Assembly (NCBI RefSeq): GCF_028606985.1
Contig: NZ_CP117416.1
Location: 2,084,001-2,148,000, forward strand
DNA length: 64,000 bases
Reading direction: 5' to 3'
DNA from: Paenibacillus kyungheensis
GTDB taxonomy: Bacteria; Bacillota; Bacilli; Paenibacillales; Paenibacillaceae
Shown here: one piece after another, positions 26,015 to 35,673 of the stretch
Numbering within the stretch: position 1 is the first letter of the stretch
Layout of the letters: each line of letters opens with the position of its first letter
Notes under the pieces: generated by a model
The model's input: only the letters and a program-made list of their open reading frames with translations
The model's database searches: none
Told to the model about the DNA's origin: nothing
Position numbers and translations under genes: made by a program

Positions 26015-28912
26015 ATGACTATCGACGAATCAAACCAACCATGGCTGTGGGAATCGTATTACGGACCCAATTTGGGGTATGTACAAGAACAATATGAACT
26101 GTACAAACAAGATCCGAATTCTGTAGATGAAGGATACCGTGAACTTTTTGAACGTTATGGAGAGCCTGTTGCTCCTGTTACCGTATCATCTGGTCAATCA
26201 GTGGTAAGTAGTACAGAAACACCAGCTAAAGTAGACACTAATCTGTTGAAGAAAGCGGTTGCAGCCGAACGTTTAGTATGGAATATCCGTACATACGGGC
26301 ATCTGGCAGCGGATATTGATCCGCTTGGACTAAGTACAGCGACTGATGTTCGCTTACTCGATCCAGAGCAATACGGACTGGGACAACGTGACCTCGCACA
26401 ACTACCAGCATCTTTGATCTGGGAAAATGCACCTCCAGAAGCAAAAGACGGATGGGAAGCTATCCAAATTTTGCGTAAGAAGTATACAGGTTCACTGGCT
26501 TATGAATTTGCACATGTACATGATGAAAAAGAACGGAACTGGCTTAACCGTCAGGTAGAAACAGGTTCATCTACACTTTCATTAGATGATGAAGAACGTA
26601 TTGAGTTATTCAAGCGTCTGGTAGAAGTAGAACAATTTGAAGAATTTTTGCATCGTACATTTATTGGACAAAAACGCTTTTCTATTGAAGGTAACGATGT
26701 CCTTGTACCGATGCTAGATTCGATTGTACGTATTGCTGCACGCAGTGGAGCAAGACACGTACTTATGGGAATGGCGCATCGTGGTCGTCTGAATGTACTG
26801 GCTCATGTTCTTGGTAAGCCTTACAGTAAGATCTTCTCCGAGTTCCATCATTCACCGAACAAAGATACAATGCCTTCTGAAGGCTCGATGGGTGTTACTT
26901 TTGGTTGGACAGGTGATGTGAAGTACCATTTAGGTGCACACCGTTCTGTAACTCCAGAAGGACAAAGCTTTGAAACCCGTCTGACACTGGCAAATAATCC
27001 AAGTCACTTGGAATATGTTAATCCGGTGGTTGAAGGATTTACACGTGCTGCACAGGATGATCGTACAGATAAAGGTTATCCACGCCAGGACCCTGACAAA
27101 GCAGCAGCAATCATCATGCATGGTGATGCCGCATTTGCAGGTGAAGGTATTGTTGCAGAGACGCTTAATTTTAATCAGCTAACAGGTTACCAAAATGGCG
27201 GTACAATTCATATTATTGTTAATAACCGTCTAGGCTTCACTACAGACAGCGGAGATTCACGTTCTACTCATTATGCAAGTGACCTTGCTAAAGGATATGA
27301 AATTCCTATTATCCATGTGAACGCAGATGATCCAGAAGCTTGTCTACGTGCTGTAGCAATGGCGACTGAATATCGTAATCTATTTAAAAAAGATTTCTTG
27401 ATTGATCTTATTGGATATCGTCGTTATGGTCATAATGAAACGGACGATCCTGAGACAACTCAACCTATCATGTATAGCAAAGTGAAAAATCACCTTCGTG
27501 TGGCTTCACTTTACGGTAACAAACTGGCACAACAAGGCGTAGTTGATGACAAACGTTATGAACAGTTCAAAACAGAAATCCAAGATCATCTCAAATCGAT
27601 CTACGAAGAAGTGAAAACAGATCATACGGAAGATTCAAATGCACCGGTAAATCGTCTCGATACAGATAGCAAAGCACCTGAAGCTTCTACAGGAGTCTCT
27701 GCAAGCCTGCTACAGACAATTAACGAAGGATTGCTGAAATGGCCGGAGAACTTTAATGTGTATCCTAAATTACAGCGTATTCTAGAACGCCGCGCGACTG
27801 CACTAAACGCTGAAGGCAAAGTGGATTGGGGACATGCTGAAACACTGGCATTTGCTTCGATCTTAGCAGATGGCAAGCCTATTCGTATTACCGGACAAGA
27901 TGTAGAACGTGCTACATTTGCTCATCGTAATTTGGTATTACATGATGCTCAGACAGGTGAACCTTTCTGCCCGTTACATCGTTTACCAGAAGCGAAAGCA
28001 TCATTTGCTATTCATAATAGTCCATTGTCTGAAGCTTCAGTACTTGGATTTGAATATGGATACAATGTATATGCACCGGAGACATTAGTGATCTGGGAAG
28101 CGCAATATGGCGATTTCACCAATGCAGCGCAAGTTATTATTGACCAGTTTATCTCGGCTGGACGTAGTAAATGGACACAAAAATCCAGTCTTGTGATGTT
28201 GTTGCCACATGGTCATGAAGGTATGGGTCCTGAGCATTCCAGTGCTCGTCCAGAACGCTTCTTGCAATTGGCAGCAGAAGATAACTTTACAGTGGCTAAC
28301 CTGACTTCTGCATCACAATACTTCCACCTACTTCGCCGTCAGGCACGTAGCACTCAGGAAGAATCTGTGCGTCCATTAGTCGTTATGGCACCGAAAAGCT
28401 TGATTCGTAATCCACGTGTGGCTTCCTCACCTGAGGAATTCAACGAAGGAACATTCCAACCGATACTGCAACAAAAAGGGTTGGGCGATAAAAAGAATGC
28501 TGTAGAACGCGTGATTCTTTGTACGGGTAAAGTAGCGATCGATCTAGAAGAAGCTTTGGATAAAAACAAAGAAGAAGACTACTCTTGGTTACATGTGATT
28601 CGTGTAGAACAACTGTATCCATTCCCGAAAGAAGAGATCAATGCAGTCCTTGCAGAATTCACTAACTTACAAGAAATTATCTGGCTACAAGAAGAACCGC
28701 AAAACATGGGATACTGGAGATATACCGATGCACGCTTGCGCGATCTAGCACAAGAAGGTGTAGCTGTAAGTTATATCGGTCGTCCAGAACGTTCTAGCCC
28801 TGCTAGTGGTTATCAACATATTCACGCCATCGAACAACAACGTATACTAGGATTAGCACTCAAACAAAATTCTTTACAGAACAACATATCCCTGGGAGGT
28901 AGTCGGCTGTGA
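26015..28912 (+). CDS. odhA: 2-oxoglutarate dehydrogenase E1 component
   Basis: Thiamine-diphosphate enzyme of 965 residues that decarboxylates 2-oxoglutarate and passes the succinyl group to the lipoyl domain of OdhB in the TCA cycle. It has the short E1o N-terminal peptide ([39 protein letters not shown]), the [28 protein letters not shown] block (about 248-276), the ThDP/Mg site [18 protein letters not shown] (about 369-386) and the transketolase C-domain with [24 protein letters not shown]. Full length for Bacillus OdhA. The stop overlaps the odhB start by 4 bp. No E3 (lipoamide dehydrogenase) gene is adjacent; it is normally shared. Confidence 0.97.
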   Translation: MTIDESNQPWLWESYYGPNLGYVQEQYELYKQDPNSVDEGYRELFERYGEPVAPVTVSSGQSVVSSTETPAKVDTNLLKKAVAAERLVWNIRTYGHLAADIDPLGLSTATDVRLLDPEQYGLGQRDLAQLPASLIWENAPPEAKDGWEAIQILRKKYTGSLAYEFAHVHDEKERNWLNRQVETGSSTLSLDDEERIELFKRLVEVEQFEEFLHRTFIGQKRFSIEGNDVLVPMLDSIVRIAARSGARHVLMGMAHRGRLNVLAHVLGKPYSKIFSEFHHSPNKDTMPSEGSMGVTFGWTGDVKYHLGAHRSVTPEGQSFETRLTLANNPSHLEYVNPVVEGFTRAAQDDRTDKGYPRQDPDKAAAIIMHGDAAFAGEGIVAETLNFNQLTGYQNGGTIHIIVNNRLGFTTDSGDSRSTHYASDLAKGYEIPIIHVNADDPEACLRAVAMATEYRNLFKKDFLIDLIGYRRYGHNETDDPETTQPIMYSKVKNHLRVASLYGNKLAQQGVVDDKRYEQFKTEIQDHLKSIYEEVKTDHTEDSNAPVNRLDTDSKAPEASTGVSASLLQTINEGLLKWPENFNVYPKLQRILERRATALNAEGKVDWGHAETLAFASILADGKPIRITGQDVERATFAHRNLVLHDAQTGEPFCPLHRLPEAKASFAIHNSPLSEASVLGFEYGYNVYAPETLVIWEAQYGDFTNAAQVIIDQFISAGRSKWTQKSSLVMLLPHGHEGMGPEHSSARPERFLQLAAEDNFTVANLTSASQYFHLLRRQARSTQEESVRPLVVMAPKSLIRNPRVASSPEEFNEGTFQPILQQKGLGDKKNAVERVILCTGKVAIDLEEALDKNKEEDYSWLHVIRVEQLYPFPKEEINAVLAEFTNLQEIIWLQEEPQNMGYWRYTDARLRDLAQEGVAVSYIGRPERSSPASGYQHIHAIEQQRILGLALKQNSLQNNISLGGSRL

Positions 28913-30204
28913 GTGAAATTAAAGTACCCGAAATGGGCGAGTCTATAACCGAAGGAACGGTATCAAAATGGGTTGTGAAAGAAGGAGACACTGTCAGTCA
29001 AGGTGATGTACTACTTGAACTTGAGACAGATAAAGTCAACTTGGAGATCAGCGCTGAAGAAGACGGAGTTGTAGAGTCAATCACCAAGCAAGAAGGTGAA
29101 ACGGTACAAGTCGGTGAATCTGTAGGTGTGATCGGTGCTGGAAGTGGAAGTAGCAAACCTGCTGCTTCTGAATCCAAGCCAGCTCCAGAATCCAAGCCTG
29201 AAAGCAAATCAGATGATGTAGTCACAATCAACTATCCAGCTAAAGGTTCTGAACCGGTTGCTGAAAAAACAACAGATAAATCCACTAATGCTGTAACGAG
29301 CAAACCAGATAATGGAGATGCTATCGGTACACCGGCTGCTCGCAAGTTAGCTCGTGAGCGTGGAATCGATCTAGGATCTGTACAAAGCAATGATCCGATC
29401 GGCAGAGTGAATCCAGACGATGTACGCAAACATGGTGACAAACCAGCACCAGCGAAGTCTGAAAGTACTCCTGCTAAAAAACCTGTTGAAAATAACCCTG
29501 CTAAGCCAGCAGATCGTCAACCGATGTCACGTCGTCGTCGTACGATTGCTAATCGTTTGGTAGAAGCTCAACACAATGCTGCAATGTTAACAACATTTAA
29601 TGAAGTGGATATGACAGCGATCTTAGACGTTCGTAAACGTCGTAAAGATGCTTTTAAAGAAAAATATGATGTAGGTTTAGGATTTATGTCTTTCTTCACC
29701 AAAGCAGTTGTAGGGGCTCTTAAAAAATTCCCTATGGTCAACGCTGAGATCGATGGCGATGATGTAATTGTGAAGAAATTCTATGATATCGGTATTGCGG
29801 TATCCGCTAAAGAAGGTCTTGTGGTTCCTGTTGTTCGTGATGCAGACCGTCTAGGTTTTGCACAAATCGAAAAAGAGATCGCCACATTAGCTTCCAAAGC
29901 ACGTTCTAACACATTAGGATTGTCTGAGCTGCAAGGCGGTACATTTACAATCACTAATGGTGGTGTATTTGGTTCCTTGCTATCCACGCCTATCTTGAAC
30001 GCACCGCAAGTAGCGATTCTGGGTATGCACAAAATCCAGCTTCGTCCGGTAGCGATTGATGCAGAACGTATGGAAAATCGTCCGATGATGTATATTGCAT
30101 TGTCTTACGATCACCGTATTATTGATGGTAGCGAAGCAGTAAGCTTCCTTGTAAAAGTAAAAGAATTGCTTGAAGATCCAGAAACATTGTTGATCGAAGG
30201 CTAA
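28909..30204 (+). CDS. odhB: Dihydrolipoamide succinyltransferase (E2 of 2-oxoglutarate dehydrogenase)
   Basis: Core subunit of 431 residues that transfers succinyl from lipoate to CoA. Domains in order: lipoyl domain (1-76) with the modified lysine in ETDKVNLEI (Lys42); a flexible Ala/Pro/Lys/Ser linker; the E1/E3-binding domain [15 protein letters not shown]...[11 protein letters not shown] (about 143-178); a second linker; and the catalytic domain (about 200-431) with SYDHRIIDG carrying the HxxxD catalytic pair. It starts at GTG, overlapping odhA (GTGA), so translation is coupled. A strong terminator follows. Confidence 0.97.
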   Translation: MSEIKVPEMGESITEGTVSKWVVKEGDTVSQGDVLLELETDKVNLEISAEEDGVVESITKQEGETVQVGESVGVIGAGSGSSKPAASESKPAPESKPESKSDDVVTINYPAKGSEPVAEKTTDKSTNAVTSKPDNGDAIGTPAARKLARERGIDLGSVQSNDPIGRVNPDDVRKHGDKPAPAKSESTPAKKPVENNPAKPADRQPMSRRRRTIANRLVEAQHNAAMLTTFNEVDMTAILDVRKRRKDAFKEKYDVGLGFMSFFTKAVVGALKKFPMVNAEIDGDDVIVKKFYDIGIAVSAKEGLVVPVVRDADRLGFAQIEKEIATLASKARSNTLGLSELQGGTFTITNGGVFGSLLSTPILNAPQVAILGMHKIQLRPVAIDAERMENRPMMYIALSYDHRIIDGSEAVSFLVKVKELLEDPETLLIEG

Positions 30205-30218
30205 TTTATAAGTAAATC

Positions 30219-30252
30219 AAAGGAGCTTCCAGAAGGTTGGAAGCTCCTTTTT
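30219..30252 (+). terminator. Terminator of odhAB
   Basis: AAAGGAGCTTCCA (30219-30231) and TGGAAGCTCCTTT (30238-30250) form a perfect 13-bp stem with a 6-base loop and T-run. Confidence 0.93.
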
Positions 30253-30343
30253 GATGTTTTATTTATCATCTGTTCAGTATAATAAGGTGAGCTGTGAGAA
30301 AGAACAGGATATCTAACTGTTCAAATAGGAGGAAAAAAAGCAA

Positions 30344-30673
30344 ATGAACAAATTGTTATTTATTTGTAGTCGTAATCAATGGCGTAGCTTAACGGCTGAA
30401 AAAATATTTGAACATCTGGAAGGATATCAAGTACGCTCAGCAGGCACAGAAGAAAATGCACGCATCAAAGTAACCGCAGGTCATATCGGTTGGGCAGATA
30501 TTATTTTTGTAATGGAAAAAAAGCATAAACGTAAAATCCAATCTAAATTCAATGAAGAACTAATAGGTAAAACGATCATTTGTTTGAATATTTCAGACGA
30601 CTATAGATTTATGGATGAAGAATTGATCGGATTACTAGAATCCAGTGTTAGCGAATATATTGAGATTACATAA
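30344..30673 (+). CDS. Short low-molecular-weight tyrosine phosphatase-like protein
   Basis: A 109-residue cytoplasmic protein with the phosphatase P-loop near its N-terminus, CSRNQWRS (Cys8 to Arg14, the C-x5-R-S signature). The general-acid loop is probably ISDDYRFMDEE late in the chain, where the classical enzymes have DP. It is shorter than canonical LMW phosphatases (about 150 residues) and belongs to a compact subgroup found in many bacteria as I recall; phosphatase activity toward protein is untested here. The ATG follows AGGAGG. Monocistronic. Confidence 0.83.
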   Translation: MNKLLFICSRNQWRSLTAEKIFEHLEGYQVRSAGTEENARIKVTAGHIGWADIIFVMEKKHKRKIQSKFNEELIGKTIICLNISDDYRFMDEELIGLLESSVSEYIEIT

Positions 30674-30803
30674 TCTATAACGGAGTACATATAAAAATAA
30701 ATTCACTCTCTATATGTCATTGCTTTCATTCAATCTTGTTATTCAATATGTATGCTTTTGGGTATATTGATTACAGGTTGAAAGTAAATGCGTTTTTTCT
30801 GAA

Positions 30804-30820
30804 ACTAAAGTACGTTTAGT
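30804..30820. promoter_or_regulatory. Inverted repeat upstream of the sugar transporter
   Basis: ACTAAA-GTACG-TTTAGT is a perfect 6-5-6 inverted repeat 126 bp before the transporter ATG. It could be a repressor operator; no adjacent regulator is present to match it. Confidence 0.4.
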
Positions 30821-30945
30821 CATTGCTAGAATCAATCGAGTACACATCTTGATTTTTCGAAAAGTGTGTCAAACGATAGACTCAATATTTGCAAGTACAT
30901 AGACAGAACAAGTTGCAATGACGCTTTAGGAATCAATAGGGAGAG

Positions 30946-32370
30946 ATGATGATGGAAAAGGGAGCAAGTCAAAAAGCTTTTTTACGCAAAATAATTTTAA
31001 TATCTACATTAGGTGGATTGCTATTTGGTTATGATACAGGGGTAATCAATGGAGCTTTACCATTTATGTCAGCTGCACTAGGATTAAATTCGTTTACAGA
31101 AGGATTAGTGGCTAGTATTCTTTTATTTGGTGCAGCATTCGGAGCTATTGCAGGAGGACGACTTTCAGATTATTTAGGACGTAAGCAAAATATTATTTAT
31201 TTAGCTGTTTTGTTTTTCGTTGCTACAGTGGGGTCGACACTCGCTCCTAACGTAACTGTTATGGTGATTTGCCGCTTCTTACTAGGGCTTGCTGTAGGTG
31301 GTGCTTCAGTAACAGTACCCTCTTATCTAGCAGAAATGTCTCCTGCTAACAAACGTGGCGGTATCGTTACACGTAATGAGCTAATGATTGTCAGCGGACA
31401 ATTGCTTGCATTTATCTTTAATGCGATTCTAGGTATAACAATGGGCGATAATACCCATGTATGGCGTTACATGTTAGCAATTGCTTCGATTCCAGCGATT
31501 TTCTTATTTTTTGGAATGCTACGTGTTCCTGAAAGTCCACGCTGGTTAGTTGCAAAAGGTAAAAATGAGCGTGCATTAAAAGCACTTCGCAAAATTCGTA
31601 CAGAAGAACAAGCAAAAATTGAAGTAGAAGAAATCAAAGCTTCATTTGATGCAGAAGAAAGTACAGAAAAAGCAGGATTTAAAGATCTTGCTGTACCGTG
31701 GATACGTCGTCTGATGTTTATTGGATTGGGTATCGCAGTCGTTCAACAGATTACCGGTGTCAATTCAATTATTTACTACGGAACTGAAATTTTAAAAGAT
31801 GCTGGTTTTGAAACAAAAGCAGCATTGATTAGTAATATTGCTAATGGTGTCATCTCTGTAGCAGCAACATTTTTGGGAATGTGGTTGCTAGGTAAAATTG
31901 GTCGTCGACCTATGCTTAGAACAGGTTTGATCGGTACAACATGTGTATTATTGTTGATCGCGATTTTCTCAACAGTACTGGAAGGTTCACCTGCTTTGCC
32001 TTATGTGATCTTATCCTTAACTGTTACATTCCTTGCTTTCCAACAAGGAGCGATCTCTCCGGTAACGTGGTTGATGTTATCTGAGATATTCCCTTTACAA
32101 TTACGTGGATTTGGAATGGGTGTTACCGTATTCTGCTTATGGATTGTTAACTTCTTAGTCGGATTAACATTCCCTGTATTGATGGCAGGTATTGGACTAT
32201 CGGCGACGTTCTACTTATTCGCTGCTTTGGGATTACTGGCGATCACATTTGTACAAAAGTATTTACCAGAAACCAAAGGCTTTACATTAGAAGAATTGGA
32301 AGAAAAATTCCGCAATTATGGTAAAAAGAAACCTAAAAAAGCTAAAGTTAAACCAGCTCCTGCTAAATAA
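30946..32370 (+). CDS. MFS sugar/H+ symporter
   Basis: Membrane transporter of 474 residues in the sugar-porter family (AraE/XylE/YwtG/CsbC class) with twelve membrane segments. Family signatures are clear: [13 protein letters not shown] in TM1, [11 protein letters not shown] after TM2, [12 protein letters not shown] after TM6, [13 protein letters not shown] in TM7, GKIGRRPML, and [13 protein letters not shown] at the C-terminus. Three ATGs follow GGGAGAG; the first is taken. Substrate may be a pentose, hexose or inositol; neither neighbours nor sequence settle it. Ends in a Lys/Pro-rich tail. Monocistronic. Confidence 0.93.
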   Translation: MMMEKGASQKAFLRKIILISTLGGLLFGYDTGVINGALPFMSAALGLNSFTEGLVASILLFGAAFGAIAGGRLSDYLGRKQNIIYLAVLFFVATVGSTLAPNVTVMVICRFLLGLAVGGASVTVPSYLAEMSPANKRGGIVTRNELMIVSGQLLAFIFNAILGITMGDNTHVWRYMLAIASIPAIFLFFGMLRVPESPRWLVAKGKNERALKALRKIRTEEQAKIEVEEIKASFDAEESTEKAGFKDLAVPWIRRLMFIGLGIAVVQQITGVNSIIYYGTEILKDAGFETKAALISNIANGVISVAATFLGMWLLGKIGRRPMLRTGLIGTTCVLLLIAIFSTVLEGSPALPYVILSLTVTFLAFQQGAISPVTWLMLSEIFPLQLRGFGMGVTVFCLWIVNFLVGLTFPVLMAGIGLSATFYLFAALGLLAITFVQKYLPETKGFTLEELEEKFRNYGKKKPKKAKVKPAPAK

Positions 32371-32396
32371 TATAATTATTATCTAACGTTACAGAG

Positions 32397-32440
32397 AAGC
32401 GACTTCGTGAGGATAGAATGATCCTGGGAAGTCGCTTTTT
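32397..32440 (+). terminator. Terminator after the sugar symporter
   Basis: AAGCGACTTC and GAAGTCGCTT pair, with an inner AGGAT/ATCCT stem, then T5. The rest of the 320-bp gap up to 32690 shows no other feature I can support. Confidence 0.9.
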
Positions 32441-32690
32441 AGTATAAAAATCACTTTTTATACAGAAGTCTTATTTACATATATGCAAGTAGATATTGGT
32501 TTAAAAGTAGCTTTTTGCTTTGTATATCGCTTATCGTTACAATTGAGATAGAGTATAACTTCTATACATAACTTATCGTCAAAGATTTATTTTAACAGGA
32601 ATGGTGGACTGATCTGGTTGGGTATACGTTAGGTAGTGGGAAAGTATCATTTGCAGATAGTATGATTTTGAAGTTCAGGAGGAGAAAAGG

Positions 32691-33095
32691 ATGGATCACA
32701 AGAGGGTAACAGAGCAACTTTTGCATGAGTTAGAAGGAGAGAAAGGTAGTTTTATTTTGCGGTTACGTGTAGACTTGGAATGGGATCATGCACATATAGC
32801 GCAAGTATTACGAACGATGGTTACATACATAACTGCTTTGGAATCGAATATTTCTTTGGAGCGTCATATCGCACGTGGATTTTGGTTTTTTACGAATTTT
32901 GTAAAAGATTGGTCTTCTCATGAATCATTTCGCGCTAAAAATCCTTATCCTGAAACCTATTATCAATCAGTCTATGAATTGATCTTTTTATTAACCGATT
33001 GGTATTTTTCAGGCGAATGTCCATTTGTCGAACAAGAAGCATTTGAGCAAGAGATAGCTCGCTTGGATACTTTATTACAAGCAGAGGAATCATAA
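32691..33095 (+). CDS. Hypothetical helical protein
   Basis: I do not recognise this 134-residue protein. The ATG follows AGGAGGAG. It is predominantly helical by composition, with many aromatic residues (ARGFWFFTNFVKDWSSHESFRAKNPYPETYYQSVYELIFLLTDWYFSGECPF) and an acidic C-terminus. No signal peptide, no clear membrane segment and no metal-binding motif. It stands alone between two terminators. Confidence 0.72.
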   Translation: MDHKRVTEQLLHELEGEKGSFILRLRVDLEWDHAHIAQVLRTMVTYITALESNISLERHIARGFWFFTNFVKDWSSHESFRAKNPYPETYYQSVYELIFLLTDWYFSGECPFVEQEAFEQEIARLDTLLQAEES

Positions 33096-33097
33096 GC

Positions 33098-33148
33098 AAA
33101 TAGCGCATCATCTACAGTCCACGTTCACTGACACAATGCGCTATTTTG
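33098..33148. terminator. Bidirectional terminator
   Basis: AAATAGCGCAT and ATGCGCTATTT form an 11-bp stem between the convergent hypothetical and CYTH genes; the loop is about 27 bases. Confidence 0.7.
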
Positions 33149-33207
33149 AATGATTGATTATTAATAGACGCTACATATTGTAGACGATATCAATGATACA
33201 TTGTATA

Positions 33208-33693
33208 TTACTTGGATGCTGATTGAATATCTTCCCATAGTACACTGTTCACATACTGGCTTTGTCCGGTAACATCTTCACCAAACCAATCAGGCTTTTG
33301 AAAATGTTCTACATCCGTTTCTTCTGCAAATTCAATCTCAATTGTGATTAGATCAGGTTGGACAGTGTTATGATAAATATCAAGATCAAATTGATCATCA
33401 TTCCATTTTACTTTTTTACGTGTTTTTATCAATGGAATCACATCTAACTTGCTGATCAATTGCTCATAAATACCAGCACCGATATCAAATTCTGTTTCTT
33501 CTCGAACCAGACCTTTACCAGCTTTGTGCGTCATTGTGAATTGTTCTTGACCATCAATCACTAATTTACGTACACGTAGTGTCTCTGATTCACTGGTAGC
33601 CAGATAAGTCTGATGAATCTCTTGGGTCTGTATAATATCCAAATCTGCTGGATAGGTATGTAATACGTATTTTTTTTCGATTTCTTTGCCCAT
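33208..33693 (-). CDS. CYTH-domain phosphatase-like protein
   Basis: A 161-residue single-domain CYTH protein. The metal-binding ExExK signature starts the chain (KEIEKKYVL), and the beta-tunnel positions are visible as LRVRK, FTMTHKAGKG, EETEFDI, KTRKKV, LDIYHN and TIEIEFAEE. Family members hydrolyse inorganic triphosphate or thiamine triphosphate, or make cAMP; short stand-alone bacterial versions are usually triphosphatases. The start follows GGAGGG. The exact substrate is open. Confidence 0.87.
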   Translation of the reverse strand: MGKEIEKKYVLHTYPADLDIIQTQEIHQTYLATSESETLRVRKLVIDGQEQFTMTHKAGKGLVREETEFDIGAGIYEQLISKLDVIPLIKTRKKVKWNDDQFDLDIYHNTVQPDLITIEIEFAEETDVEHFQKPDWFGEDVTGQSQYVNSVLWEDIQSASK

Positions 33694-33827
33694 GATAAGC
33701 CCTCCTGAATAACTATTTTCTTTATTTTAGCATATTGCACAAGGTTTATTGATACAGTGTTTGGTTATACCTATAATGATAGGGACATTTACGGAATAAT
33801 GAAAAATAGGTAATGGAGGTGAAAGGA

Positions 33828-34286
33828 ATGAAATTAGCAGAAGCATTAATATTACGTTCTGATGTGCAAAAAAGAATCGAACAGATGAAAGTACGTCTGA
33901 GCCGAAGTGCCAAAGTCCAAGAAGGTGAAAAACCTCCTGAACGTCCTAATGAATTGTTGAAAGAAATGGGACATTTATTGACCGAATTGAATGTACTGAT
34001 CAAACGTATTAATCGCACCAATTCACAAGTGATTTTTGAAAATGAAATGACATTAGCAGATGCTCTAGCCGATCGAGATACATTAGGCTTACGCCGAAAT
34101 ATATTGAATGATCTTATGCATACTGCGAGTATCAAGCAAGATCGTTATACAAAGTCTGAAGTTCGATTTCTGGCGACAGTCAATATTGGAACACTGCAAG
34201 AAGAGATGGATAATCTTGCTAAAACCTATCGCCAACTGGATACACGTATCCAAGAGTTGAACTGGAAAACAGAATTAGTCGATTAA
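33828..34286 (+). CDS. DIP1984/septicolysin-family protein
   Basis: A 152-residue coiled-coil-like protein with the family's conserved opening MKLAEALILRSDVQKRIEQMKVRL and centre LLTELNVLIKRINRTNSQV...MTLADALADRD. Despite the septicolysin label the biological role is unclear. ATG 33828 is preferred because GGAGGTGA ends 5 nt upstream; the longer frame begins inside that site. The 426-bp region after it contains the putative structured RNA, so the gene may be co-transcribed with it. Confidence 0.86.
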   Translation: MKLAEALILRSDVQKRIEQMKVRLSRSAKVQEGEKPPERPNELLKEMGHLLTELNVLIKRINRTNSQVIFENEMTLADALADRDTLGLRRNILNDLMHTASIKQDRYTKSEVRFLATVNIGTLQEEMDNLAKTYRQLDTRIQELNWKTELVD

Positions 34287-34299
34287 CCATTAAAAAATA

Positions 34300-34607
34300 T
34301 AAACTTACAAGTTGGTAGTCTATTATCTATTGAGGCGAGCATACAAACCGCCAACTGGTTTAAGTTGGACGCTGGGTAGGAATTAGGGGCAATTTCTGAA
34401 GGTTCGAGTCCTTTAATAATAAATTAGCCTTGTATTGTTACATGAGTACAACTCACATATTATTGTTACTACCACATGCTGATCATAGATATAGGCGAGG
34501 GCGGGTTCGGGGATTTGTAAGATGAACTTCATTTTTACATAGCTATTCACATTCTCTATACGTTATGAAGAAGATACTTCTTAGTCTGAGAAGTATTTTC
34601 TTTTTTT
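34300..34607 (+). ncRNA. Putative structured RNA region with tRNA-like T-arm
   Basis: The 426-bp gap 34287-34712 has no credible gene but dense structure. CCAACT (34351-34356) can pair with either of two AAGTTGG copies (34309-34315 or 34362-34368), and CGCC (34349-34352) with GGCG (34334-34337), so the pairings are exclusive. GGAATT/AATTTC forms another hairpin. 34398-34414 forms a 5-bp stem with loop TTCGAGT, like a tRNA T-arm. TGAGT-ACA-ACTCA follows, and a strong terminator ends the region. It does not fold into a canonical tRNA and I recognise no Rfam family. It could be a 3' UTR, a small RNA or decayed sequence. Confidence 0.4.
34571..34607 (+). terminator. Terminator
   Basis: AAGATACTTCT (34571-34581) and AGAAGTATTTT (34589-34599) form an 11-pair stem with one G-T pair, followed by C and T7. 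Confidence 0.85.
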
Positions 34608-34679
34608 ATTATGCAATAGGAATATTAAAATCTTAAAATTAGAGATTTCTTTCCACTTCGTGTACAATAAACAAGAGAC

Positions 34680-34694
34680 TGAGAATGATTATCA
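34680..34694. promoter_or_regulatory. Fur box before the nitroreductase
   Basis: TGAGAATGATTATCA has one mismatch to the 7-1-7 consensus and lies 19-33 bp before the ATG, just downstream of a candidate -10 (TACAAT, 34663-34668). Repression by iron is expected. Confidence 0.85.
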
Positions 34695-34712
34695 TAGAGG
34701 AGGAAGTTATAG

Positions 34713-35267
34713 ATGAGTATTTCAGAAAGTATTCGTAATCGTCGTTCGATCGGTAAAGTGAAGCAGGATGCTATTCCGCGTGAAAGTATTGAGCGTATTT
34801 TGGAAGCAGGAATTTGGGCGCCGAATCATCGTTTAACTGAACCGTGGAAATTTTTCGTCTTAGAAGGTAACGGACGTAACAAGTTAGCAGAAGCACTTGC
34901 TAGTGTAGCAGGTAATGGTGAAGTAACAGAAGAAAGTCTTTCTTCTGCACGTAAAAAGGTAGAACGCGCACCTCTAATTATCGCTGTAGCGGTAGAACCT
35001 GCTGATAATCCTAAAATTATCGAGCTTGAAGAGTATGGTGCAGTATTTGCAGCGATTCAAAATATGTTGCTGGAAATTCATGAGTTGGGACTGGGCGCAG
35101 TATGGAGAAGTGGCGAACCTTGTTACCATGAATTGATGGGCAAAGCATTTGATCTAAGCGAAAAAGGTAAAATGTTAGGCTTCCTTTATATCGGTGTACC
35201 TGAAAATAACGACCAACAAAGCAAACGTACTCCTTTTGCTGAAAAAACAGTTTGGATTAGTGAGTAA
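34713..35267 (+). CDS. Nitroreductase-family flavoprotein, Fur-regulated
   Basis: FMN-dependent oxidoreductase of 184 residues, YdjA-like compact subgroup. The N-terminal FMN-phosphate loop RNRRSIGK is present, followed by GIWAPNHRLTEPWKFFVLEG; the C-terminal part has GLGAVWRSG and LGFLYIGVPE. It starts behind AGGAGGAAG with a Fur box directly upstream, and the NIPSNAP gene follows 15 bp later in the same transcript. In iron-starved cells such a flavoprotein might reduce a ferric chelate or a quinone; that is inference, and no substrate is shown. Confidence 0.9.
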   Translation: MSISESIRNRRSIGKVKQDAIPRESIERILEAGIWAPNHRLTEPWKFFVLEGNGRNKLAEALASVAGNGEVTEESLSSARKKVERAPLIIAVAVEPADNPKIIELEEYGAVFAAIQNMLLEIHELGLGAVWRSGEPCYHELMGKAFDLSEKGKMLGFLYIGVPENNDQQSKRTPFAEKTVWISE

Positions 35268-35282
35268 ACTAGGAGGAACACG

Positions 35283-35588
35283 ATGATTACATGCTATCTC
35301 AAATATGTGATAGATCCTTATCAAGTAAACGAATTTGAACAGTATGCTAAGATGTGGATACCGCTAGTTCACAAATTAGGTGGGACGCATCATGGTTATT
35401 TTCTTCCACATGAAGGTGCGAATAACATCGCCTATGCTTTGTTTTCTTTTCCAAGCCTTGCTGATTACGAAGAATATCGTCAGAAGATGATGGTAGATGA
35501 AGAATGCCAGCAAGCGTTTGAATTTGCCAATCAGAACAAATGTATTATTAGTTACGAACGTAGCTTTATGCGTCCTGTGTTTGAATAA
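35283..35588 (+). CDS. NIPSNAP-family protein
   Basis: A 101-residue ferredoxin-like (dimeric alpha-beta barrel) protein of the NIPSNAP family. Typical positions: ITCYLKYVIDPYQVNEFEQYAKMWIPLVHKLGGTHHGYFLPHEG and YALFSFPSLADYEEYRQKM. The ATG follows AGGAGGAAC. It lies 15 bp downstream of the nitroreductase, so both are probably Fur-controlled. Family function is poorly defined; structural relatives bind small molecules or haem, so a partner role in iron or redox metabolism is possible. Confidence 0.85.
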   Translation: MITCYLKYVIDPYQVNEFEQYAKMWIPLVHKLGGTHHGYFLPHEGANNIAYALFSFPSLADYEEYRQKMMVDEECQQAFEFANQNKCIISYERSFMRPVFE

Positions 35589-35606
35589 GTAGGATATGTA
35601 TAAATC

Positions 35607-35665
35607 AAAAGCCTTTCACGATCAAGAGCATCTGTCGGAATATGCTCTAGTCATGAAAGGCTTTT
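35607..35665. terminator. Bidirectional terminator
   Basis: AAAAGCCTTTCA and TGAAAGGCTTTT form a 12-bp outer stem with an inner AGAGCAT/ATGCTCT stem, between the convergent NIPSNAP and metE genes. Confidence 0.9.
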
Positions 35666-35673
35666 ATGTGCAA

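Noticed and set aside
34309-34420. A tRNA gene suggested by GTTGGTAG and GGTTCGAGTCC
   Set aside because: The two motifs are about 87 nt apart, the acceptor and anticodon stems do not form, and the anticodon-like hairpin has the wrong loop. Kept only as a putative structured RNA.
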